DNA of 59,834 nt from Candidatus Gastranaerophilales bacterium (GTDB taxonomy: Bacteria; Cyanobacteriota; Vampirovibrionia; Gastranaerophilales; UBA9579): positions 1 through 59,834 of the forward strand of contig JAQVCB010000007.1 of assembly GCA_028689995.1 (NCBI GenBank), written 5' to 3'. The translations under genes and the position numbers were made by a program. Within the stretch, counting starts at the first letter, position 1, and every line of letters starts with the position of its first letter. Below the pieces are notes generated by a model. That model saw nothing but the letters and a program-made list of their open reading frames with translations. It was not told the origin of the DNA and made no database searches. Positions 44,079 through 52,100 of this stretch are shown here, piece by piece.

Positions 44079-44120
44079 AATTAAAAAGCCCCGACCTGAA
44101 ATGATCTGGGCTTTTTAATT
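44079..44120. terminator. bidirectional terminator
   Basis: A perfect 13-bp stem AATTAAAAAGCCC (44079-44091) with GGGCTTTTTAATT (44108-44120), 16-base loop. It lies upstream of the small membrane-protein operon and can end transcription from the left or from the right. Confidence 0.7.
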
Positions 44121-44206
44121 CGGGGATGGATTGACAGATTTAGAACTTTTCTTGTGATAACTTTACATAATAGAGTTTTGCTACACAATCTGATAAAATA
44201 AAGCTT

Positions 44207-44446
44207 ATGGAAAAAGATGCAACCAAAAAAGAAATAGATTCATTAATAAGTAAAAGGAGTAACCATTTTGCTTTTCTTGTTGTTCTAGGTGGCGGTAGCA
44301 TTGGATTATTGTTCAATCTGGATTCAATTTTAAAAATAATCTTTTTCATTATCGGATTAGTATTAATCACTATATTTCTTAGAGGTCTTTTAAATATTGA
44401 AGATAAAATTAATGATTTAATAAAAGAATTAAGGGAGTTAAAGTAA
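44207..44446 (+). CDS. small two-helix membrane protein, 79 residues
   Basis: Residues 1-18 are charged (MEKDATKKEIDSLISKR); two membrane helices follow (about 20-38 and 41-60) and the end is a charged helix (IEDKINDLIKELRELK). No enzyme motif is visible. It is the first of two overlapping genes: its TAA shares one base with the ATG of the next gene. I do not recognise the family. The frame on the opposite strand is a shadow. Confidence 0.6.
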   Translation: MEKDATKKEIDSLISKRSNHFAFLVVLGGGSIGLLFNLDSILKIIFFIIGLVLITIFLRGLLNIEDKINDLIKELRELK

Positions 44447-44559
44447 TGAATTTTTACGAAATTATGACGTGGATTGGAACATTTATCCTTGCTGCATTAT
44501 TTATATATTTTTCATACAAGTATACAAATATCTGCCAAAATAATAAATGCAGGAAATAA
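44446..44559 (+). CDS. 37-residue single-helix membrane protein
   Basis: ATG at 44446 overlaps the stop of the preceding gene by one base; GGGAG at 44433-44437 is 8 bases upstream, so it is well placed for translation. The product starts MNFYEIMTWIGTFIL, has one membrane helix (about residues 8-25) and ends with a short tail holding two Cys (ICQNNKCRK). Its size resembles small holin-like or toxin-like membrane peptides, but no such function is shown. Confidence 0.55.
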   Translation: MNFYEIMTWIGTFILAALFIYFSYKYTNICQNNKCRK

Positions 44560-44643
44560 TTCATTTATAAAATTAGTATAAATTAAAAAGCTCAATCTTT
44601 TTAGAGCAGTTTAAAATTACGCAGAATTAAATAATAAACTTGT

Positions 44644-45168
44644 TTATTGTTTAGAAGTATTTTCTATCTTTTTAATAATAATTTGTAAATTATTATTATA
44701 TATCAAATTATTTGGCTCCAACTCCGTGGCTTTTTTAATATACATCGATGATATTACACCTAACGCGTTATGAGCTTGTGCATGGTTTTGATCAAGTTCA
44801 ATTACTTTTAGATAACACTCTTCTGATTTTAGCAATTCTTTTTTCTTCTCATATGCAAAACCAAGATTTTTATATATAGAAACATAACTGGGGTTTAATA
44901 CTTTAGCTATTTCTAAATATTTTATTGCTTCTTCCAAATTATCTCTTAATCCATATACTACCCCTAATCTGGTGTATGCTTGGTAATCTCCAGAAAATAA
45001 TTCTATAGCTTTTTTACAATATTCTTCAGCTTTTTGTAAATCTTTATATTTATCTGATAAATATAAAGAACCCAAATTACTATAAGGCATAAAATTATTA
45101 GGATTTATTAAAATAGATTTATTGAAAAATTCTATTGCACTTTCAAAATTCCCTGAATGAAAACATAT
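44644..45168 (-). pseudogene. TPR-domain half of a gene split by an in-frame TGA
   Basis: The frame from 45168 to 44644 continues that of the upstream gene without shift; the two are separated only by a TGA at 45169-45171. It encodes four or five tetratricopeptide repeats (AIEFFNKSILINPNN, AEEYCKKAIELFSGD, AIKYLEIAKVLNPS, SEECYLKVIELDQNHAQAHNALG). The first repeat begins upstream of the TGA (ESNKYNHMG) and ends downstream, which shows that the stop interrupts a domain. The last repeat also looks shortened. An internal ATG at 45090 could give a separate 148-residue product, but it lacks a clear ribosome site. Confidence 0.65.
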
Positions 45169-45861
45169 TCACCCCATATGGTTATATTTATTACTTTCGG
45201 CCTCAGTTAAGTTAATTTTATATCCTTCTCCAACAATTTCAAGAAAGTCAACTTCATCTATCAAAGTTAAAATAACCTCGTGAGCTATTTGTCGAATGCT
45301 TGCAAACGCTGGATCAGAATCAAATTTTTTATCTTCTCCATTAATATGAAAATTCCAATCTAAAGAATTAAATCTTGTAAGATTTGCATAAGCTTGTTCC
45401 AGGGTTGGATCGACATGTGCGCCACCATCCTTATCTGCAACATTGAGAATTAAATCTTTTCTAGACATAGTAGACTTGTTTTTATCAGCAAATACAATTT
45501 TATTCCACCAGTTATCAAAAGATACTTTTTTATTGGCTTTAGCGGGCGGTAGGTCATCCAGAAGAGCAACATATTTTGCTCCATTTGATCCTACCTCCAT
45601 TGCTACAAGTCCCATAGTTGAAATTAAATTATCGGGATCATATTCAGAAGCCGTGTCTATAAAAAGTAAATTTTTGTAATTTAACTGAGTTAAAAGAGAA
45701 ATAGACTTATTTTTGTCATGCAACAAGACACGAAGGGTTGTTGCTAATCTTTTTGCTGCCCCTTCAAAGCCATTATCAAATGATTTTGATGAATTTACCA
45801 AAAATTGAACTTGATCTTTCAATTGTAATCTTAATTCATCATCATTCTGTTCATACTTCAT
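45169..45861 (-). CDS. conserved protein of unknown function, N-terminal half of a TPR fusion
   Basis: A 230-residue soluble protein with NKSISLLTQLNYKNLLFIDTA, SFDNWWNKIV, ADKDGGAHVDP and RFNSLDWNFH. I have seen this pattern in unnamed bacterial proteins, often on accessory DNA, but no function is known to me. The stop is a TGA in the middle of the first TPR; the reading frame continues into the TPR half, so this is probably a recently broken 404-residue gene. The ATG at 45861 follows GGGAGATGGAAAGAA. It is 160 bases downstream of tRNA-Asp. Confidence 0.7.
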   Translation of the reverse strand: MKYEQNDDELRLQLKDQVQFLVNSSKSFDNGFEGAAKRLATTLRVLLHDKNKSISLLTQLNYKNLLFIDTASEYDPDNLISTMGLVAMEVGSNGAKYVALLDDLPPAKANKKVSFDNWWNKIVFADKNKSTMSRKDLILNVADKDGGAHVDPTLEQAYANLTRFNSLDWNFHINGEDKKFDSDPAFASIRQIAHEVILTLIDEVDFLEIVGEGYKINLTEAESNKYNHMG

Positions 45862-45965
45862 TTCTTTCCATCTCCCAATTAATTTAATAATTGCATAAAA
45901 ATGGAAATAAAATATATAAAATACTGTATAGATACGAAAATGGGTTAAAACCCACTAAAAATAGA

Positions 45966-45995
45966 AAAACCTGTCTCCAAAAGGAGACAGGTTTT
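45966..45995. terminator. bidirectional terminator after tRNA-Asp
   Basis: A perfect 13-bp stem AAAACCTGTCTCC (45966-45978) with its inverse complement (45983-45995) around AAAA. It lies 25 bases beyond the 3' end of the tRNA on the minus strand. The A-rich left side gives a U-tract in that direction; the right side T-tract gives one in the other. Confidence 0.85.
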
Positions 45996-46019
45996 ATTTC
46001 GTATGTTTATAAAAATAAA

Positions 46020-46096
<77 letters not shown>

Positions 46097-46415
46097 ATGT
46101 TGGTTATGTTACGTATAGCATAACAGAGGTTTTTTATCTTTGCAAGACTTATATGTGAATCTGAAGTTTTGGCAAAGTCAAAACGGCTTGTTTGGAAAGT
46201 TGACGCTTGTTTTTACCAAACTTGTTCGCATATTCCCTTATTATTGGGAATAATTGCCTTACGAATTAGAATTATAGAATACAAGATTTTTATTTTCAAT
46301 AATTAATTTTTTAAAAATCTGTATATTTTAAATTTTGCTCTTATATATTAATAAATTGTCCGGTGTAATCGTTGTTAACTTTCGATTTACTGCTGATAAA
46401 ACTTGGAGAAATCTT
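46097..46415. other. divergent intergenic region
   Basis: These 319 bases hold the tRNA-Asp promoter on the minus strand and the leader of the phosphoribosyltransferase gene on the plus strand. A short inverted repeat ATTCCC/GGGAAT lies at 46232-46251. No other feature is visible. Confidence 0.5.
46117..46145 (-). promoter_or_regulatory. promoter of tRNA-Asp
   Basis: On the minus strand TTGCAA (46140-46145) and TATGCT (46117-46122) are separated by exactly 17 bases. Transcription would start about 14 bases before the tRNA 5' end. Each box matches four of six consensus bases. Confidence 0.5.
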
Positions 46416-47075
46416 ATGGACAAAACAGGATTTTATTATTCAAGAGAAGAAGCTGGCAGCATTCTTGCAGAAAAGATTATGGAATTGGATCTTAAAAAGC
46501 CATGCCTTCTTGCTATACCCAGAGGCGGTATTCAAGTTGCTAAAGGCGTAGCGGACAAACTTGAGATCCCCATATATCCAGTTATAGTTAAAAAATTACC
46601 TATACCCGGCAATCCTGAAGCAGGATTTGGCGCAATTACTGAGGACGGAATCAAGGTTCTGGATGAAAAAACAATTGCTTATTTAGATATTGATGAAGAA
46701 TCAATAGAAAGAATTTCTCAAAATGTGGTCAGGGAAGTAATCCATAGATCAAGTGTTTATGGAAGTGCCGACAGAGAATTGGTTAAATCTTCTGATGCTA
46801 TTATTGTCGATGATGGAGTAGCGACAGGGTATTCATTGATAGCAGCTATTAAATCAGTAAAAGGAATGAATCCGTCATCAATCACAGCAGCTGTGCCTGT
46901 TGCATCAAAAGAAGCATATAAAAAGATTCAATCACTTGTGGATAATTTTATCTGTCCTCTTGTAGATGAGACATATTTTTTTGCTGTTGCCAATTATTAT
47001 AAGCAGTGGTTCGATCTTGAAGAAAATAAAATCATAGAAATCTTGAAAGTTTACAGAGAAAAATATAAAAAATAA
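46416..47075 (+). CDS. phosphoribosyltransferase family protein
   Basis: A 219-residue PRTase-fold protein. The PRPP-binding motif is AIIVDDGVATGYSLIAA, and IPRGGIQVAKGVADKLEIP precedes it. Proteins of this type have often been called predicted phosphoribosyltransferases, sometimes fused to a dienelactone-hydrolase domain; the substrate base is not known. The frame is open to 46335, but GGAG at 46405-46408 and a spacing of 7 favour the ATG at 46416. Convergent with the flagellin gene. Confidence 0.82.
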   Translation: MDKTGFYYSREEAGSILAEKIMELDLKKPCLLAIPRGGIQVAKGVADKLEIPIYPVIVKKLPIPGNPEAGFGAITEDGIKVLDEKTIAYLDIDEESIERISQNVVREVIHRSSVYGSADRELVKSSDAIIVDDGVATGYSLIAAIKSVKGMNPSSITAAVPVASKEAYKKIQSLVDNFICPLVDETYFFAVANYYKQWFDLEENKIIEILKVYREKYKK

Positions 47076-47096
47076 ATATATTATTCCAAAAGAAAT

Positions 47097-47114
47097 GGCC
47101 AGCATATGCTGGCC
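47097..47114 (-). terminator. flagellin terminator (perfect palindrome)
   Basis: GGCCAGCATATGCTGGCC is a perfect 18-base palindrome, 49 bases past the flagellin stop. On the minus strand it is followed by ATTTCTTTT, so it can act as an intrinsic terminator for that gene. In the other direction no T-tract follows. Confidence 0.65.
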
Positions 47115-47163
47115 TATGGGGAGAGTGTGATTAATAAACACTTGTACATCGTTTAATGCTTTT

Positions 47164-48012
47164 TTATCCTTGTAGTAATGAAAGTGCTAATTGTGGTAAT
47201 GAATTTGCCTTAGATAGCACGTTTGCTGATGCCTGTTGTAATATCTGGTTTTTAGTCATATTTGCAGTTTCTTTAGCGAGATCAAGATCCCTGATTCTGG
47301 ACTCTGCGCCCGTAACGTTTTCATTAATGATTGTTAAACTTTTAAGTGTACTTTCAAGTCTGTTCTGATAAGCACCGATTTTTGATCTGTTTGTCATAAT
47401 TGTATTTAGTGCATTATCAAGTCTGTTCAAATATGTTCTTACGTTATCAGCAGACCATGTTGAACCTGTATCTGATAAAGTTATGCCTATATATGATGTA
47501 GTACATTTTTCTAGTGCAGGTGCCAAATCAATTGTATTTGTGGAGATTGTAGAATTTGCTCCGCACTGAATTTTACCGTTTGTAGTTATACTGCCATCAA
47601 GTACGAATACGTTATTAAACTTTGTGGATTTTGCAATTCTGTCAATATCCGAAATTCTTGCATTAATTTCAAGAATAATTGCACTTCTTTCAGTTGATCC
47701 ATTGGTACCGTTAGCAGCCTGAATACATAATTCTCTCATCCTTTGTATGTTTTCAGTAACTACTGATAACCCCCCTTCTGCAATTTGAAGAAGGTTTACA
47801 CCGTCCTGAATGTTTCCAATTGCCTGAGAATTTCCTCTCATCTGGCTTCTTAAACTTTCAGAAATTGAAAGTCCTGCTGCATCATCGGATGCTTTGTTAA
47901 TTCTGTAACCAGAAGATAATTTTTCGATTGAATTTGTAAGGCTTGTGGTATTAAACCTCAAATTCTTCTGTGCAATCAACGATGCAATGTTGTTGTTAAT
48001 AACTAAAGACAT
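47164..48012 (-). CDS. fliC: flagellin, short type
   Basis: A 282-residue flagellin. The N-terminal D0/D1 region reads INNNIASLIAQKNLRFNT, SIEKLSSGYRINKASDDAAG, ISESLRSQMRG and QDGVNLLQIAEGGLS. The C-terminal D0/D1 region reads IGAYQNRLESTLKSL, RDLDLAKETANMTKNQIL and ANSLPQLALSLLQG. The variable part is only about 70-80 residues, so D2/D3 outer domains are nearly absent. It contains three cysteines (near 96, 150 and 170), which is unusual. GGAGAGTGAACC precedes the ATG. A sigma-28 type promoter lies about 210 bases upstream. Confidence 0.95.
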   Translation of the reverse strand: MSLVINNNIASLIAQKNLRFNTTSLTNSIEKLSSGYRINKASDDAAGLSISESLRSQMRGNSQAIGNIQDGVNLLQIAEGGLSVVTENIQRMRELCIQAANGTNGSTERSAIILEINARISDIDRIAKSTKFNNVFVLDGSITTNGKIQCGANSTISTNTIDLAPALEKCTTSYIGITLSDTGSTWSADNVRTYLNRLDNALNTIMTNRSKIGAYQNRLESTLKSLTIINENVTGAESRIRDLDLAKETANMTKNQILQQASANVLSKANSLPQLALSLLQG

Positions 48013-48385
48013 GGTTCACTCTCCTATTATTTTCCTAAGTAATTAAAATCACACTAATATTGGATATTTTGGCAGTACAAATTAAACAGTTACCTGTTTT
48101 AATCCTATTTGTTTTAAATTTATTTATATTTTTTAAATTATTAAATTTTTCATATAAAAATCTCTCTGATTCCTCTAATAAACTATAATTAACTCTCCAA
48201 AATTATATTTTCTCTCTATAATTAAATTATCGACACATTTAAATCAAACTTTAGTTGTAGAAATAATTTTCCACTATATGGAGGAGAAAGTATTTTTATA
48301 ATAAACTGAATAATATTATTATTTACGACTTTTCAGCTATTTGTATCGTAATTGTTTTTTCGATGATATAGGAGCTAAAATCTAA
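48013..48385. other. divergent region: flagellin leader and rsmE upstream
   Basis: These 373 bases contain a flagellin leader of about 208 bases on the minus strand. It has five GGA motifs including the ribosome site, and a small stem AAACAG/CTGTTT with a GTAA loop. A sigma-28 promoter lies at 48227-48253. The rest precedes rsmE on the plus strand and has no clear feature. Confidence 0.55.
48227..48253 (-). promoter_or_regulatory. sigma-28 (FliA) type flagellin promoter
   Basis: On the minus strand TAAA (48250-48253) and GTCGATAA (48227-48234) are separated by exactly 15 bases; the FliA consensus is TAAA-N15-GCCGATAA. Only one base of the -10 differs. It points to the flagellin gene, giving a leader of about 208 bases. 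Confidence 0.75.
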
Positions 48386-49135
48386 ATGCCTCAATTTTTT
48401 ATACAACAGGAAAATATCATAAATAATACTATTTTTGTAACCAATAAATCTGATATTAATCATATTCATAGAATCTTAAGACTCGGCAAATGTGATAAGC
48501 TCATTTTATCTGATAAAAATAGCATTATTTATGAAACAGAAATTATAAGAATTACAGAAAATTCAATTGAAACGAGAATTTTGCAGTCTTTTAAGTCAAA
48601 TAGGATTTTAAAAACTAATATTACTCTGGCTCAAAGTATATTAAAGTCAGTAAAGCAGGATATTATAATTCAAAAAGCTACAGAGCTCGGAGTAAATACT
48701 ATTATTCCGTTAATTACCCGAAATACAGTAGTAAAATTCGCAAATGAAAGAGATAAAAATCAAAAAATTCAAAGATGGCAAAAAATATCTTATGAAGCTT
48801 CTAAACAATGTCAAAGACCCGGCATTCCTCAGATAAATCCTATATTGTCTTTGGATGAACTGGTAACTCTTGATAATTATGATATAAAATTTGTTTGTGC
48901 TGAAAGAGACGCTGCATCATCTATAAAAGAATTTTTATCAAAATCAAAACAGGATAATCCAGATATTAAGAATATTCTTATTATTATCGGGCCGGAAGGT
49001 GGATGGGATAATAAAGAAGTTGCTTTATTCAGAGAAAATAATATAGCGCAGGTAACACTCGGGAATTTAATACTTAGAGCTGAAACTGCTGCAATAACTG
49101 CAATATCAGATGTGGTATATGAATATGAATTATAA
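48386..49135 (+). CDS. rsmE: 16S rRNA (uracil-1498-N3) methyltransferase RsmE
   Basis: A 249-residue SPOUT-class methyltransferase acting on U1498 of 16S rRNA. The N-terminal PUA-like part has DINHIHRILRLGKCDKL. The C-terminal SPOUT knot shows QKATELGVNTIIPLITRNT, YEASKQCQRPGIPQI, IIGPEGGWDNKEVALF and TLGNLILRAETAAITAI, which is the family hallmark. The length is normal (about 245). The cca gene starts inside its 3' end in another frame. ATG at 48386, with AGGAG 10 bases before it. Confidence 0.94.
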   Translation: MPQFFIQQENIINNTIFVTNKSDINHIHRILRLGKCDKLILSDKNSIIYETEIIRITENSIETRILQSFKSNRILKTNITLAQSILKSVKQDIIIQKATELGVNTIIPLITRNTVVKFANERDKNQKIQRWQKISYEASKQCQRPGIPQINPILSLDELVTLDNYDIKFVCAERDAASSIKEFLSKSKQDNPDIKNILIIIGPEGGWDNKEVALFRENNIAQVTLGNLILRAETAAITAISDVVYEYEL

Positions 49136-50552
49136 TGATATTCAAAATATTCAAGATGAAGTAATAAATAAAATTCTAACAGGTTTATGTTCAAAAAATT
49201 CTGAACTTTATATTGTGGGGGGGTATATAAGAGACTTGTTAATAAACAGACCTTGTTATGACAGAGATTATACCGTTATTGGCGAATCTGCTATTGAACT
49301 TGCCAAAAAAGCTGCGGATTGTTTTAATGGTTATTTTGTCCTTCTTGATAAAGATTTTGATATAGCAAGAGTTGTAATGCCGGACAAGAAGAATACACTT
49401 GACTTTGCAGGATGTATTAATCAGAATATCCATGATGATTTAAAACGAAGAGATTATACAATAAATTCTATAGCTTATAGGATAGATGGTTCTAAATCAG
49501 GACTAATTGATCCTTTTAACGGTATAAATGATCTTGAAAACAAAAAAATAAGAGCCTTGTCTGAAGAAAATCTTGTAGATGATCCTCTGAGAGTTTTGAG
49601 AGCATATAGACTTGCTTCGCAACTCGGCTTTGAAATAGATGAACTGACAATTGGTTATATTAAAAAGCATAAAGCCAAAGTTAATCTTGTTTCAGTAGAA
49701 AGAATTAATGCAGAGCTTATAAAGTTATTTGAGGGACAGCATTCAGCATATAATCTCAATCTAATGAAGGAATCAGGCCTGTTATATGAAATATTCCCTG
49801 AAATGGCTGTGCAGGAAAATGTACCTCCGAATCTTCATCATCATTTAAAGTTAATTGATCATTCAATCGAGGTGGTCAGGCAAATTGAGGCTAATATTCC
49901 AGATATGCCGGAATGGTTTAAAGAGCGGTTAAATTCTGAAATAGCGGCAAATATTAAAATTATATCTCTTTTGAAGTTTTCAGGGTTACTGCATGATCTC
50001 GGCAAGCCTTCAACATGGCAGATTGATGAACTTGGAAGGCATAGATTTATTAAACATGAAGAGGTTGGAGCAGAACTGGCAATTGCTCTTTTAAAAAGAT
50101 TAAAGTTTAGTAAAAACTCCATAAAATATATAACTAGGCTAATAAAGTATCATCTTTATCCTTCTCAGCTATTGAAAAACAGAGAAGAAATGTCCGAAAA
50201 GGCTATTATGAGAATGTTCAGGAAAATCGAGGATGAAACCCCGGAAGAAATAATTCTTGCAATGGCAGACAGGCTCAGTGCAAGGGGGCCAGAAATTTCA
50301 GATAATATAGTTAATGAAAATATTAAAGGATTATACTGGCTGCTTGAAAAATATAAGGATTCTATGGAGAAAGTTGAAATTCCCAAGCTTTTGAGCGGTC
50401 ATGATGTTATGGAAATTTTAAATTTACCCAAAGGAAAAGAAGTTGGAGTAGTTATAAAAGCTCTTCATGAAGCTCAAATCTCCGGTGATATTAATACCAG
50501 AGATGAAGCAATAGGTTTTGTCAAAGGTGTAGAATTCAATCAATCTTTATAA
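49119..50552 (+). CDS. cca: CCA-adding/poly(A) polymerase family tRNA nucleotidyltransferase with HD domain
   Basis: A 477-residue class II nucleotidyltransferase that adds or repairs the CCA end of tRNA. The catalytic part has YIVGGYIRDLLINRP and DRDYTV (the DxD metal pair), then LKRRDYTINSIAYRID, DDPLRVLRAYRLASQLGF and the helix region. The HD-like motif GLLHDLGKPSTWQ (near 290) indicates a C-terminal HD phosphohydrolase domain. ATGs at 49110, 49119 and 49125 are all in frame; none has a convincing ribosome site and the 3' end of rsmE overlaps all of them, so the choice is uncertain. Convergent with the PAP2 gene with a 6-base overlap. Confidence 0.9.
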   Translation: MNMNYNDIQNIQDEVINKILTGLCSKNSELYIVGGYIRDLLINRPCYDRDYTVIGESAIELAKKAADCFNGYFVLLDKDFDIARVVMPDKKNTLDFAGCINQNIHDDLKRRDYTINSIAYRIDGSKSGLIDPFNGINDLENKKIRALSEENLVDDPLRVLRAYRLASQLGFEIDELTIGYIKKHKAKVNLVSVERINAELIKLFEGQHSAYNLNLMKESGLLYEIFPEMAVQENVPPNLHHHLKLIDHSIEVVRQIEANIPDMPEWFKERLNSEIAANIKIISLLKFSGLLHDLGKPSTWQIDELGRHRFIKHEEVGAELAIALLKRLKFSKNSIKYITRLIKYHLYPSQLLKNREEMSEKAIMRMFRKIEDETPEEIILAMADRLSARGPEISDNIVNENIKGLYWLLEKYKDSMEKVEIPKLLSGHDVMEILNLPKGKEVGVVIKALHEAQISGDINTRDEAIGFVKGVEFNQSL

Positions 50553-51134
50553 AATTTCTTTTTTTACAGGCCAGAACCAGCCGAGCAAACTTCCAAATAA
50601 TATGTCTAGTGGTCTGTGCATGCCATTATACATTCTGGAAAATAATATAAGACTGAAATAGCTTATTAAAAGTGTATTTGTAATATTTATTTCAGGCTTA
50701 AAAAAAGATTTAAGGAGAACTATAGATGTTGCGGCTTCTGTTGAGGGGAATGAATACCAGGAATTTCTGTTACTTTTGATTATTTCATTATCAATTTTAA
50801 ATTCTTCTGCTCCAACATTCGGAAAATCGCCATCTCTGTCAATTATATCCTTGTAATTAACAAATGGTCTTTTGTGTCTGATGATAAATTTAATTAAAAC
50901 AGTTGCCGTAAATGCTTCAGAAAAAATCAACATGATATTTATGAATTTTTCAGGCTTTTTGGTAATGTGCAAATATAAATAAAGACCGAGTATTTCTGCA
51001 AGATAATGAAATTTGTATTTATTGGTAAGTGGAGGAAGAAGTAAATTCAATGTTCTATTTGAGATTTTTCTATTAATAAATCTCAAAATATTTATGTCTA
51101 TGTTATTAATTTTTTCTAATGTACTATTAACCAT
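50547..51134 (-). CDS. PAP2-superfamily membrane protein with altered active site
   Basis: A 195-residue PAP2-fold membrane protein (about five helices). Motif 1 KFIIRHKRPF (K-x6-RP) and motif 3 SRMYNGMHRPLD (SR-x5-H-x3-D) are intact. Motif 2, normally PSGH, reads FPSTEAATS, so the general-acid His is replaced by Glu. That may abolish or change the phosphatase activity. Members act on lipid phosphates such as undecaprenyl or phosphatidate. The frame is open to 51164 (a TTG), but the ATG at 51134 fits the usual N-terminus. Its 3' end overlaps cca by 6 bases. Confidence 0.8.
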   Translation of the reverse strand: MVNSTLEKINNIDINILRFINRKISNRTLNLLLPPLTNKYKFHYLAEILGLYLYLHITKKPEKFINIMLIFSEAFTATVLIKFIIRHKRPFVNYKDIIDRDGDFPNVGAEEFKIDNEIIKSNRNSWYSFPSTEAATSIVLLKSFFKPEINITNTLLISYFSLILFSRMYNGMHRPLDILFGSLLGWFWPVKKEIL

Positions 51135-51226
51135 AATAGCTAATAATAGAAATTGAAAAATCAAATTTTTTCAATCGCTATGATTATTATTTAAACGATG
51201 ATAAAAAAATTAAAAAAGGATATAAA

Positions 51227-51907
51227 ATGACAAGAAAAGTTGAAGTATATACAGGTGCATATGCAAGCGGAAAATCCGAAATATCTATTAATAGAGCTCT
51301 TATGCTCCATGAGGAAGGAAAGCAGATCACACTTGTTGATCTCGATACTGTAGAACCGGCATACACTCTTAGACCTATTAAGGATGACCTTGAAAAATTT
51401 GGCATCAAAGTCATTGCGCAGACCGGATATATTGGACTGGGGGAAGCCGGAAATGTTATTACTGGAGAGCAGCAAAACTGTCTTTTATTTCCAAATGATA
51501 TTGTAATCGATGTAGGGTATGGTGCAAGCGGTCTTGATATCCTTGAGATAATTACAGGCATCGAAAAAGAAGAAAATCTTAATATTTATATTGTCCTTAA
51601 CGCTTCAAAACCAGAGACTTCAAATGTTGATGACATTGTTGAATATGTAAAATGGAGTCAGGGAACAGGTAATTATAACTGGAAAAAATTCAGCGGCATT
51701 ATCAGCAATACTCATTTTGCAGAGCAGACTACAAAAGATGATGTTATAACAGGATTCAGAAAAATTCAAAAAGCAGCAGAAATTTTGAATTTGCCAATAA
51801 TAGCTATAACAGTAGCTGAAAATATATTTGCTGAATTTGGCTCAGATAAATTTGAAGGCATTCCTCTTTGGTCATTAAAAAGATTTATGCTTAAAGCTCT
51901 ATGGTAA
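51227..51907 (+). CDS. P-loop ATP-binding protein of unknown function
   Basis: A 226-residue NTPase. The Walker A GAYASGKSEIS (residues 10-20) is followed by LVDLDTVEPAYTLR and a Walker-B-like DIVIDVGYGASGLDI. The region NASKPETSNVDDI could be the nucleotide-base specificity loop. The fold resembles MinD/CobQ-like ATPases. I have no function; similar genes occur next to ferredoxin-dependent oxidoreductases in some anaerobes (recollection, not checked), but none is adjacent here. AAAAAGGATATAAA precedes the ATG. It is divergent from the PAP2 gene. Confidence 0.6.
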   Translation: MTRKVEVYTGAYASGKSEISINRALMLHEEGKQITLVDLDTVEPAYTLRPIKDDLEKFGIKVIAQTGYIGLGEAGNVITGEQQNCLLFPNDIVIDVGYGASGLDILEIITGIEKEENLNIYIVLNASKPETSNVDDIVEYVKWSQGTGNYNWKKFSGIISNTHFAEQTTKDDVITGFRKIQKAAEILNLPIIAITVAENIFAEFGSDKFEGIPLWSLKRFMLKALW

Positions 51908-52100
51908 AAAATATTTCCCGAAATACTGCAAAATACATATTTAACAACACAAAAATGTAATAGCTGGAATCAATTCGCTGTATTTTTATAGATTTTATAT
52001 TCGATTTTTATTGAATCAGTTAATTATAGTTTGTTTTTAATTACTATTTATTATAAATTTATAATATAAATTATGTTTTATAGTTGGAAGAGTTAAATTT

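Noticed and set aside
45169-45171. TGA reassigned to Trp or Gly, or selenocysteine
   Set aside because: TGA ends amrS normally, Trp is encoded by TGG throughout, and TPR proteins do not use selenocysteine. A plain nonsense change is simpler.
51187-51561. Two minus-strand frames over the start of the P-loop ATPase gene
   Set aside because: They lie opposite the clear Walker A coding region and have no ribosome sites.
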